From contig JAWNZC010000114.1 of assembly GCA_035771165.1 (NCBI GenBank), forward strand, positions 671,001 through 735,000: a stretch of DNA of 64,000 bases, read 5' to 3'. Positions 1 to 9,664 of this stretch are shown here, one piece after another. The position numbers and the translations under genes are program-made. The DNA comes from Paragorgia papillata. Lineage: Eukaryota; Cnidaria; Anthozoa; Scleralcyonacea; Coralliidae. Under the pieces are notes generated by a model. It saw only the letters and a program-made list of their open reading frames with translations. It ran no database searches and had not been told where the DNA came from. Numbering within the stretch: the stretch's first letter is position 1; each line of letters starts with the position of its first letter.

Positions 1-689
1 GCGGCTCGGTCCGTACTGTCAAGACGTCGGTCTGATATTTTCCCATACAGACCTCGTTCTCGGTTAATAATCTCTTATTATTTTACTCTAACACCAGATT
101 ATTGTATGTGTAGAGAACTCTCAGCTGAGTTCGATGCATATTATTTGACATTTTTGTTTTCTTTGTTAATTATTTTTAGTCTGCAATGTACAATTTGTGG
201 GGAGGTAAGCTTCCCATTTCAATTGTCTCCTCTTTTTTTCTTTTTTTCCAAGCCATGATCTATTTTTAACCTTTTTTCCTTCGCTTTGTTTCCTGCTTGC
301 ATTCACTTTTCCTTTTTCGTTTTCCTTTAATACGTATCATTTATCTTTTACATTCATTCATTTGTTCCCTCCTTCGTTTGTTCATTTATCCGTTTGTGAA
401 TTTATTCACTTACGCTTTATATCTAATTAAAATACTCATTAATAATTCATGACAAAAATTCAAAAGAAATCAATACCGCCGTAGCAGTGGTTGTAAACCG
501 GATACAGCATCGTCCTGATTTACATAAACTTTAGCTTCGATTTTCTCGGCTAAAACAGACCGTATCCCCAAAATACTTGGTGAACTTGATTACTTAGATG
601 CATTTGTATTTTAAGAAAGATATAGCATTCGCATCCGAGCTGTATCTGCTCATGCTGTATGTATTACTTGTATTTATTCTGTTATTTAG
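1..689. other. Probable FDPS intron; no recognised feature
   Basis: AT-rich, pyrimidine-rich sequence upstream of the acceptor at 688-689. The first visible FDPS exon opens in mid-codon, so this stretch should be intron. I see no coding exon, RNA gene or convincing repeat in it. Confidence 0.5.
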
Positions 690-1519
690 GTAAAATGAAT
701 CGTGGATTAACAGTATTGTCCACTTGGAGACTGTTACTTGGTGATAAAGCACCGACTGAGAAAGAGTTTCACTCTGCCATAGTTCTTGCTTGGTGTGTTG
801 AATGGGTAAGACATGCTTCATTATTATAAAAGAACAAGGAATTATATTCAGGCCCTATATCTTGTCAGCCGCTGTTCCAAAACACACTAGGATGTCCCAG
901 TTGCCCGGGATGAATTTCATCTCGGGTTTATATGGAGTAAACAAAGTGCTCGTCCCGGTTGACCGGGATGAATTTCATCCCGGGTCAAAAAGCGCGGGAA
1001 TTTAAGGAAATGGACAAAAAGGCAAAAGCAAAAGCTCACCCTAATTCTACTATGTTAGAAGTTATTTCACTTTTATTCGGTGTTTTGTCTCTAGACCTGA
1101 CCGTTTGGACGAAATTCTGACCGTAATATTCAAAGTTACAAGCGTTGTAGTTCAGTAAACTTCATCCCGGTGTGCCGGGATGTCGCGTTTATATGGGAAA
1201 AAATTTGTCCCGGTGTACCGAGATCATATAAACAGGCCCTAAGTATCGATTGTGAATTGCCAGATTTTACAGAATGGAGTGCAGATGTTTTGAGCAAAAG
1301 CTTACCAGCAAAATAATCTGGGTTTCGCTACCTTTAGGATTTTCAAAACGTCGCGATACACACAGCTGATGCTTGTGTAGCACTCCAGTTTTTTATTATG
1401 TATTTTTATTTTAGTTACAAACATGCTTTCTTGTTGCCGATGACGTGATGGATCAATCACCAACGCGAAGAGGAAAGATGTGTTGGTACAAGAAGGTTTG
1501 TCAAATTTGACTTAACTTT

Positions 1520-1570
<51 letters not shown>

Positions 1571-4500
1571 GTCTTTCTTCCGTCCGTCCGTCCCTCCCTC
1601 CCTCCCTCCCTCCCTCCCTCCCTCCCTCCTCCCTCCCTCCCTCCCTCCCTCCCTCCTTCCTTCCTTCCTTCCTTCCTTCCTTCCTTCCTTCCTTCCTTCC
1701 TTCCTTCCTTCCTTCCTTCCTTCCTTCCTTCCTTCCTTCCTTCCTTCCTTCCTTCCTTCCTTCCTTCCTTCCTTCCTTCCTTCCTTCCTTCCTTACTTCC
1801 TTCCTTCCTTCCCCGTTCTTTACCCCCGTTTTTTTTTTGTTTAGGAGGAAGTTGGTCTTGTTGCAATTAACGATTCCCTTATTCTTGAAGGATGTGTCTA
1901 CAAATTAATTGACCTGAATTTTTCTAATGAAAAGTGCTATCCAAACCTTATTAGGTTACTGCATAAGGTACAATGGAACTATGATAAGAAAATGCCATAC
2001 TGATGTTGCGAAAGCACAATGACATGTGCTGTTAGCGCGTTGTCATTCAAAATTAGGCTTTTGTCAGCAAGCGTAGGATGGGTGACGGCCTGTGGATTGG
2101 AGTTGGTGTGGTCTCTAATTCTTCCTTCAACCTCAGTAAAATCAACACCTAGATCTTGTTAGCAAGTATAGGCGAGTTTCAAGGTGTTGCGCGCGCATCA
2201 TTTTTTTAAAAAACTGGCGAACTCCATGATCTTGGGGTGAAACTGTCTAACCAGGGGGGGGGGTGGACGTTTTAACTCAAAAGAGAATTGAAACTATTTA
2301 ATTTTCATTTTTGTTTTCCCATTTGTAGACAACTTTTCAGACCGAAATTGGTCAGACTTTAGATTTAATAACAAAGCCAGGAGAAGATTTTGTGAACTTT
2401 ACTTTAGATAGGTAAGACTTCTAGGATATTCTAGATGTAATATATCATACACGAGGAGGAGTGTTTCATCAGGATATCCAAACACTGAGACGTTTGTTGA
2501 AAACCGAGGCGGCTGGTTTTTGAACAAACTTCGAGGTGTTTGTGATATCCTGATGAAACACTCCTCCTCGTGTATGATATAGCATCTCAAACAAATCAGT
2601 ATTTTAAGAGAAAATCAAGATGAAAGTTTGCTTAATTTATGTAATTTCTTCCTCCGATATCCAAATCACCGACACGGTACTCATTTCCTTTGTGTTTTCT
2701 TCATGAATTATTAATGAGTTTGAGATTTATTTTTCATAACTTCAAAACATGTTTTTGTTGTTCGTTTAATGACGGATAAATGGACGAGTGGATGGACGTA
2801 TTTTCGTTTACGACATTTTGGATTATGTTTAGCATCAGATCAGTTTGTTTGTTTGTTTGTTTGTCTGTTTAATCAAAGTAGTGTCCTGCGTACTTGCGTA
2901 GGCAGTGTTGAAACACAAATCGAAATAACTATAGTAACGAAGGTCCTTCGCTCGAAACGTTAGAATACTAGTATATCCATCCAACCTTACTATATTTTGT
3001 TCTGTCTGTCTGTCTGTTTTCTTGCTTGTTAATGTGCGCTTGTATATTTCATCGTATATGTCAGTGCACTATTTTTTACCTGAATTTAGGTACAAGGCAA
3101 TTGTAAAATGGAAAACGGCTTTTTACTCATTCTATCTTCCAGTGGCTTTGGCGATGTACTTGGTGGGTATTACGACACCAGTTATTGGGTTAGGTTCTTA
3201 TTTCATTGCTGATCAGCATATTTTTTCGTTGCAACTTTGAGTTAGTGTATTTTCATGGTCTTTCATGCAGATGGACGTTACAGATCCGAAACTTCATGCA
3301 ATTGCTAAGGAGATTCTTCTTGAAATGGGTGAATTTTTTCAAATCCAGGTAAGCAACTAAATTGGATGCTTTTGGTGTGTTTTATTCTGGCGTACCTACC
3401 TACCTATACCTACTGTACCTACCCACCAACCTACTCACCCACCCACCCACCAACCTAACCACCCAACCACCATTCCTTGCTATTCCTGGCTGTTTTCCCA
3501 AACATTTCTTTTCTTGCTCTACAGGATGACTACCTAGATTGCTATGGTGATCCTGCCGTGACTGGTAAAGTCGGAACAGACATTGAAGAGACCAAGTGTT
3601 CTTGGCTGCTGGTCCAGGCTTTGAAAAGAGTAAACAAAGAACAAATGGAAATTTTGAAGGTAACTTTTCTGAATTCGGATGAAGTTCATCGGATTAAGAC
3701 TGTTTTATCAAACCTTTATCACAAATTAAAACACGTTCAAGTCGGTTTTCTTTGTTTTTTTGAGGGATTTATATCCCATAAATCCCTCATTATAAATTCA
3801 TAGGGATTATATATATAAAGCCCGGGGATTATACGAAATATGAAAATCATCGAAATCTGTTGTGGGATTGAAAATGTGGGATTGATACTGCATCAATACG
3901 CATGCCCAATGCTGTAATATATCTGGTACTAATTATTCAAACAAGCTTGTAGAAGTCTGTGTATGTGTTCAATGAACCTTTACGTACTTCTCAAGTTTGT
4001 TTAATAAACTGCTTTGGAGTCTTATTATTTCATAAAATCCCGTTAACATTCGACATAACAATGTCCTTCGACACTCGGTAAAGGCTATTTTTTTGAAAAC
4101 CTTCTTCAATCGTGTTTTAAGTCGGATAATTCGGCCCTCGGGATATATCTGCTTAAAGCCTCCGTTCTCGGTATTTATCCTATACATATATATCTAAATA
4201 CCCTGCGAGCAGAGCCTTTGTTTTCCTTATTTCTTCGCTGAGAGAGAGGAAGAAAAGTAGGCTCTGCTGTATTCGTGACTGGTTTCCATTGCGCATGCAT
4301 GTCAGTTACGTGGTTACAATCTCGAACCCAATCCCAATCAGAGCAGAAAACAAAACGAGAACCGGTTAAACGGGTCTTAAGCCCAAATCAAACGAGAACG
4401 CAAGTCATCGCAAGTTGGCAGTCACGCTATCTCAGCCAGCCGCTCTGAATAGTTTCCCGAAAATATCATGTACCGTGACAAAGTTAAAACTTGTTTAAAA

Positions 4501-4976
4501 CACTCATGAAACCTTTATTTTGTTAATTTGGGTGTTCGAACGACCGCCCCAGAAATTCTGACTGCCAACTTGCGATGACTTGCGTTCTCGTTTGATTAGG
4601 GCTTAAAATGGGTTACTTCGTCCCAAATCTTGGACGAAGCGAAACACGAATACAGCAGAGCCTACTTTTCTTCCTCTCTCTCAGCGAAGAAATAAGGAAA
4701 AGAAGGCTCTGCTCGCAGGGTAATATCTAAAACGTGCATGGATGAAAGTGATTTGAGTCATGGTGTTTTTCTTAGGCAAACTATGGCATGAACGACAGTG
4801 AAGCTGTAGCGAGAGTGAAAAAAGTTTACGCCCAATTGGATATGGTTTCAGTTTATAAACAGTACGAGGAAGAGAGTTACGGCAAACTGATGGATCTTAT
4901 TTCGAAAGCACCCGTAAACTTACCAAAGGAAATTTTTATTGAATTGGCGGGGAAAATATACAAGAGAAACAAGTAA
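690..4976 (+). CDS. FDPS: Farnesyl diphosphate synthase (5' partial, 8 exons in window)
   Basis: Condenses IPP with DMAPP and then GPP to make farnesyl diphosphate in the isoprenoid/sterol pathway. Exons read from GT-AG junctions: 690-805, 1415-1495, 1845-1967, 2329-2411, 3090-3162, 3271-3348, 3525-3659, 4776-4976; all phases agree. About 296 codons are present, so roughly 50-60 N-terminal residues lie upstream of the window. Visible family landmarks: KMNRG near the start (IPP-binding region), first Asp-rich motif DDVMD followed by TRRG (1439-1465), [31 protein letters not shown] with the second Asp-rich motif, GKIGTD-like [14 protein letters not shown], and the C-terminal KIYKRNK close to the animal consensus. 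The residue five before the first Asp motif is Cys where vertebrate enzymes have Phe. Introns hold a tetranucleotide satellite and several palindromic elements. Identification is secure; the product length specificity is not proven. Confidence 0.95.
852..1246. repeat. Palindrome-containing dispersed element in an FDPS intron
   Basis: Contains several copies of a CCCGGGATGAA-type motif. One forms a near-perfect palindrome at 960-987 (GGGATGAATTTCATCCC core), with another at 905-930. It is bounded by AGGCCCTATAT on the left and AAACAGGCCCTAAG on the right. It looks like a non-autonomous DNA element; no target duplication could be fixed. Confidence 0.45.
1516..1815. repeat. Compound tetranucleotide microsatellite (TTTC/CCGT/CTCC/TTCC)
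   Basis: A polypyrimidine tract running from (TTTC)n through CCGT and (CTCC)n to (TTCC)n, ending about 30 bases before the FDPS acceptor at 1843-1844. On the opposite strand it gives a spurious Lys-Glu-Gly-Arg open frame. In the sense transcript it forms a very long polypyrimidine run ahead of the exon. Confidence 0.95.
2441..2725. repeat. Foldback element with tail module, copy 1
   Basis: 2441-2581 is an inverted repeat: arms begin TATATCATACACGAGGAGG and close with the reverse complement. A conserved tail follows, running from AGCATCTCAAA to about TTTGAGAT, so the tail is itself closed by inverted ATCTCAAA/TTTGAGAT ends. A near-identical copy lies at 16376-16662. Confidence 0.8.
2889..2996. 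repeat. Partial copy of the CGAAACGTT hairpin family
   Basis: Shares GTAGGCAGTGTTGAAACA, CTTCGCTCGAAACGTTAGA and CCAACCTTACTAT with fuller copies at 53804-53955, 60536-60718 and 63065-63240. Degenerate and shortened; it sits in an FDPS intron. Confidence 0.6.
3726..4196. repeat. Dispersed element TTAAAACACG, copy 1
   Basis: Matches 42297-42932 over most of its length, including GGGATTTATATCCCATAAATCC, the TATATATAA hairpin, CTTGTAGAAGTCTGTGTATG and the terminal CTCGGTATTTATCCTATACATA. The ends carry AAAACACG and CGTGTTTTAAG in inverted orientation. Copy 2 has about 100 extra bases in the middle. A separate MITE starts immediately downstream at 4201. Confidence 0.7.
4201..4720. mobile_element. 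MITE with about 75-bp terminal inverted repeats
   Basis: The left end starts CCCTGCGAGCAGAGCC and the right end closes with the reverse complement GGCTCTGCTCGCAGGG. The arms extend through the CTTATTTCTTCGCTGAGAG block to about 4275 and from about 4648. A second internal inverted pair (TCGCAAGTTGGCAGTCA and complement) lies at 4406-4425 and 4559-4580. TA flanks both ends. It lies in the last FDPS intron and has no coding capacity. Confidence 0.85.
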
Positions 4977-5130
4977 ACGTTTTAGTTTAATTTATACTAC
5001 GTCAAGAGAAACTGAAATGAATGGTATCGATTGAAGTAGGAATAACGTTTGTATAATTCTAAACAATGTATTGAATCAGAAACTCATCTATAAGATAAGA
5101 TAATTTCTTTTATTTCAACACGATAAATGT

Positions 5131-5629
5131 TTAAAGGGCATATGACTCGAAAATTAAGTTTGTCTTATTGAAAAGAATATTTAAAATGATAAAATAACAT
5201 CTTTTGCAGTTTTTGGTTTCCTTGCTTCGTTTTTGAGTATTCCAGCTTGTTTGATATGCAAATGACACAACTTTTTACGTCACATGTGCATAATGAGTTA
5301 TCAGAAAAGGTTACATATCTTTGCTATTATGAAAACATGGGCTTAACCCAAAGGAAGCTTGTGCATGTTTCTTCTATCCACAACACCAAACATGTAGAAT
5401 TCCAAGTGATTTCGTTTCACAATAGCAAAGATATGTAACCTTCCCTCGGTAACACATAATACTCATTATGCACGTGTGACGTAAAAAGTTGTGTCATTTG
5501 CATATCAAACAAACTGGAATATCTCAAAAACGAAGCAAGGAAACCAAAAACTGCAAAAGATGTTATTTTATCATTTTAAATGTTCTTTTCAATAAGACAA
5601 ACTTAATTTTCGAGTCATATGCCCTTTAA
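5131..5629. mobile_element. Long-arm palindromic element bounded by TTAA
   Basis: Arms of about 200 bp run from TTAAAGGGCATATGACTCG to its complement CGAGTCATATGCCCTTTAA, with a few mismatches and a short centre around 5340-5410. Degenerate relatives of the same arm occur at 16790-16825 and 17213-17300. The TTAA ends fit a piggyBac-like target. No transposase is encoded. Confidence 0.85.
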
Positions 5630-5651
5630 GCTACAAGCTTGTGGGGTCGTG

Positions 5652-5915
5652 TATAATAATAATAATAATACATTTATATAGCGCTTATTCCTATTGGTGC
5701 TAAGCGCTTTACATAATAAATACATAATAATCTATATCTAAAAAAAGTCCTATTCAATAATAAAACAAAGTATTAAAAAAAAGCAAGCTTAAATAGATAG
5801 GTTTTGACAGAAGTTTTAAATTGAGTTAAATTTGAAGATTTCTTGATCGAAAGGGGCAGTTTGTTCCATAGTAGAGGTGCTGTGACGGAGAATGCACGTG
5901 AACCAAATAACTGCT
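5652..5915 (-). mobile_element. 5'-truncated LINE, reverse-transcriptase C-terminus and 3' end
   Basis: Read on the minus strand, 5915 to about 5780 encodes the ending typical of CR1/L2/Jockey-type LINE polymerases: GSRAFSVTAPLLWNKLPLSI, then SNLTQFKTSVKTYLF. After it come an AAGCGCTTTA / TATATAAATG 3' region and an ATT-repeat tail at 5654-5672. Only the last roughly 45 codons survive; the endonuclease and catalytic RT motifs are absent. Confidence 0.8.
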
Positions 5916-5971
5916 AAATAACTCAATTTAATAAAAAAAATTAAACGCATAAGTTGTCCTTCAGCAACATC

Positions 5972-6447
5972 TTAAGGTGCTGTTACACGATGCGATTTTT
6001 TCTTGCAACTTGCCACACATTTACCCATGGAAAAAAAAGTCTCAAGTTGCAGGAAGGGTGTTACACGATCAGCAACTTGTGAACTTTGTTGCATGTTGCA
6101 GCAAAAAGTAGAACGCATCCAACTTTTCTTGCAACTTGCAACACGGCAAAAATAACAAAATCGCAAGTTGCTGCTACGGGGTGTTACACAGCGCAATTTT
6201 TTTTTCAACCTCCAATTTTTCTTGCAACTTGCAACAAACTTACGTACACGATCAGCAACTTGCGAACTTTGTTGCAAATTGCAGCAAAAAGTAGAACGCA
6301 TCCAACTTTTCTTGCAACTCGGCGAAAATAACAAAATCGCAAGTTGCTACGGGGTGTTACATAATGCAATTTTTTTTGCAACCTGCAACATTCAGACTAT
6401 TTGTTGCAAGTTGCAAGAAAAATCGCATCGCGTAACAGTAGCTTTAA
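5972..6447. mobile_element. MITE 1 of a three-element cluster (TTAA ends)
   Basis: TTAA at both ends; terminal inverted repeats include CTGTTACACGATGCGATTTTT and the matching AAATCGCATCGCGTAACAG. Internal AACTTGCAAC/GTTGCAAGTT motifs are repeated in both orientations, and a roughly 150-bp block is internally duplicated. The short open frames here are by-products of the repeat. Confidence 0.85.
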
Positions 6448-6747
6448 GGTGAAGTAATACGAGCAACAAATTGCTGCAACATTGTTGCGTTGCAAGTTGG
6501 AAAGCGTTGTTTCACGTATTACCAGCCACCTTACACATTATCACGCAACAATGATTTTGTTGCAAGTTGGAAAAAATTGTTGAAAAAAGTCGACTCCAGT
6601 TCTACTTGCTGCAACATGCTGATTCAACTTACAACAAATTCATTGTTGCGCGACAATGTTTAAGGTGGGTGGTAATACGTGCAACAACGCTTTTCAACTT
6701 GCAACGCAACAATGTTGCAGCAATTTGTTGCTCGTATTACTTCACCT
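6447..6747. mobile_element. MITE 2 of the cluster
   Basis: Arms start AGGTGAAGTAATACGAGCAA and close with the complement at 6747. The centre repeats TTGCAAGTTGGAAA. TTA is present on both sides as a possible 3-bp target duplication. It abuts element 1 directly. Confidence 0.8.
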
Positions 6748-6753
6748 TTAGCT

Positions 6754-7173
6754 GCAATCTCGTTCCCAGAGCCCACGTTCCCCACCCGGGAAACGAGAGA
6801 CTCTGGGATAATCCGTTTCAAATCGTTACGTTATTGGCTGAATAGTGAGCATGAGTTGGTCTGAAGTGACCAGAAGTAGAATTAATAAAACCAAAATAAC
6901 AAAGATGTCGGACGACAAGACTCCAGTGAAGACGCTGCCGCGATCGATATCTTCGCCGTATGTGTGTAGATGCTGTAATTCGAGCTTCCCCAGCAACCCC
7001 ATTGACTTGTTTGGGGAAAAGTCAAACAAGGAGAGCATACTATCGAGATTCCGCTCGGATATTTACGCATGCGTACCTCAACCGGAATAACAATAATCCT
7101 GTGATTTGAAGCGGATTATCCCAGAGTCTCTCGTTTCCTGGGTGGGGAACGTGGGCTCTGGGAACGAGATTGC
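6754..7173. mobile_element. MITE 3 of the cluster, 7-bp target duplication
   Basis: Terminal inverted repeats of about 60 bp start GCAATCTCGTTCCCAGAGCC and end with the complement. TTTAGCT is duplicated exactly at 6747-6753 and 7174-7180. The left copy overlaps the end of element 2, so this is the younger insertion. A 7-8 bp duplication would suit a hAT-like transposase. Another copy is cut by the window end at 63963. Confidence 0.9.
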
Positions 7174-7811
7174 TTTAGCTGGTAAATTGGATTATGAAAT
7201 GAGACCCTGGCTCGGAACTTATATTGGAAAACCACTTCCTGCGGTTATCAAAGTTATATAATTAAATTTATAAGCAGGGTGCCTGCGTGGATCCTTTTAC
7301 AAGCAGCTGTTATTGTTTTTACTTTTTGTACTCTGAAAAACCTGAACAGGTCTTAAATATACCAGAATTATTGTTTCGTGTCCTCTTTATATTTCTGCTT
7401 AAATTGAATTTATGTTTCTGCTAAATTTTGAAGCTTTTCTTTAAATTGTACGTTTTTCAAAATTTTGGCGAAATAAGGCGAACATGTAGGTGCTATTAGT
7501 TCTAGAATTTTTTCCCTATTATTTAAATATCTGAGAGAAAAATGTCCTTCTTTAAAAAAGAGTTGGTAGAAGGAGGAGTTATCCGATGGCCCACAAAGCC
7601 TAATTTAAGTAGAATATTAGATAGACAACGTTATGTTTGGCATTGTTTTTGAAAAAGCGATATTGCTATTGGCTGTCACAACAGGTGTATCGACACAGAC
7701 TGTGTAAACAATTGCTTTTTTTTTGGTGCGAACGCAGCGTGACATTTCAGCCACGCGCTCGTCAGATTAACTATTAATCCCTTGCTGTATATGGCTTGTC
7801 GAACACTAGAG

Positions 7812-7942
7812 GTTTCTCCTTGACGAGTAAACTTAAAGAGTCTGGCGTTAGACAGAGTGGTTGTCATACAACAACACCGCCCATGAAAGGGTTGATCAGT
7901 GTTTTAACTCTTTCGTGTATGGCTTTTCGAGACGGTCCTCCC

Positions 7943-7975
<33 letters not shown>

Positions 7976-8570
7976 CAAAAAGATACAGTTCTCCTACAAC
8001 AATAACGCGAATGAAAGGGTTAACCAACAGTGTGTTTATATATCCCTTAATTTCAGTTAAACGTGGCTTTCCGAGACGTTCCTCCCTTCACGAGTGATAT
8101 TAGGGACTTTAAGAAAACACAACGACTACCGCAACGTGTTTGAACAATAGAATTTTATGTCAAATACAAAGATCTTTTGCGAATGACGGTCCCAAGAGTA
8201 ATCCTTTACGCCGTCGTGGCTCTGTTGACAACGTAGAAAAAGCATTTTTACGTTGTAAAGACAACGCGGAACCCGAGTCACTACAGAAGCCTTGGAAAAG
8301 CTTAACATTACTCTCGCGACCAACGTAGATTGAACAAGTGTTTTTCTTCATGAATTTAAGAAAAAAACGAGTCCGTGCGATTGTGTATCTTGAAATTTGA
8401 ATGTATAAATACACCACCATTCAATACCACTGTTAAACTTTCTACCGTAGCCGTAGTCCGTTGTCTGAATCTTAAAGTCCCTATTGTCTGGCGTTAGACA
8501 GAGTAAAAAGATGAAGTTGTTCCACAAAAACAATGTGCATGAAAGGATTAACAGAAAATATTACACCGTG
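7812..8570. repeat. Tandem dispersed-repeat units with GTCTGGCGTTAGAC
   Basis: Three related units of about 140 bp, each with a TTGACGAGTAAA-like block, GTCTGGCGTTAGACAGAG and a GAATGAAAGGGTTAA-like block (motif starts near 7842, 7970 and 8486). The third is split by the insertion at 8102-8482. Single copies recur at 22440, 22560 and 25435, and an array lies at 47995-48390. Confidence 0.8.
8102..8482. mobile_element. Non-autonomous DNA transposon with 3-bp ATT duplication
   Basis: Ends AGGGACTTTAAG and CTTAAAGTCCCT are inverted repeats, flanked by ATT at 8099-8101 and 8483-8485. Removing it restores the neighbouring repeat unit (GAGTGATATT joined to GTCTGGCGTTAGAC), compared with GAGTAAAATC plus the same motif in the adjacent unit. 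There is no coding capacity. Confidence 0.85.
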
Positions 8571-9664
8571 CTGCGAAGTCAACCAAAAATTGTTGATTTG
8601 AGCAGAATCTATACACCCTTCGGAATACCGGTCCGCCGCTTTAGCAGTCATGCTATCGGAGCTATACGGGGCATGGTGTGTTGTCCACGGCAAGCCCACA
8701 CTGCTTTATATGTATATATTTGTATACTATATTTTCAGAATCATTCGCAGAGAAATATACAAGAAAATTTCTACGATTTTCCTATATTGTTGAAACAACC
8801 GAAGAACGGTCTTGACTTTTAACTGAATTTGAATCAGTCGCACTTTTGGGGGACCGCTTTTTGTCGTTCTGTTCAGCTAAATTTCTTAGAAGGTTTTTTA
8901 AATCATCAGAGTAATAACTAATAATGTCGTTTATTGTCTTTACTAGTTTATTAAAGAGACAAGTTCACGATATAAAGAACAAAAACGTGTTATTTATATG
9001 CTATCTGTTTTTCCTATATTCGTTTTTTAAACCTTCTAAGATATTATTTATCAGAAAAACAATCTGTTTATAATATACAAAGTCCACCATAAACACACAA
9101 CTCAAACAACAGGCCGCTCAGCATAAATTAAAATCAAATTGTCTCACCGAGAATTGTTTGAACTGCACGATTTCATGATTGTACCGTTTCGATTAGATGT
9201 TTTGTTTTTAAAGCTAATGGCATTCTTTTTAACCCTAGCGGCTTAGGATGTTTTGAATTCGAGGTCTAAACTAGCATTTGGTATGCTAACTTTTGCGTTG
9301 TGTTTTCATCTGCTAACGAGCTAATTATCGTATGTGCCAATAACAGTCGTGGAAGATAAATGAGAAATTTATTTCACTGTTAGTGTGTGTTTAGGCGGAA
9401 AATTACTCAAGGCCATTGTTATTGTGTCATTGTGGGAAGCTCGCAGCTGTGTACAGCTTGAACCTCTCGAAAAGACAGCGCAATAAGCAGTTCACGGGAT
9501 CCAGCTCAAAACGCATTGGGAATAACCTGTTAAACAATACTACCTAGCGAGCGAAACTTGAGCTAGATAAAGGCTAATTGTAGTCGAGCTTTTGGTTGGT
9601 CATAGGAAAGAAGTGGAAGAAGTCGAGCGAACTTTGTGCAGACATTCACGGCGTATCTAAGCAG
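8571..9664. other. RFX6 upstream region
   Basis: AT-rich sequence with no recognisable coding exon or strong repeat. It should contain the 5' UTR and promoter of the RFX gene starting at 9665. An in-frame TAG near 9581 limits upstream extension of that reading frame. No clear TATA box or CpG island could be assigned. Confidence 0.4.

Noticed and set aside
1501..1866. 121-residue Lys/Glu/Gly/Arg open frame on the minus strand
   Set aside because: It is the translation of the TTCC/CTCC microsatellite in an FDPS intron, with no start context or conserved sequence.
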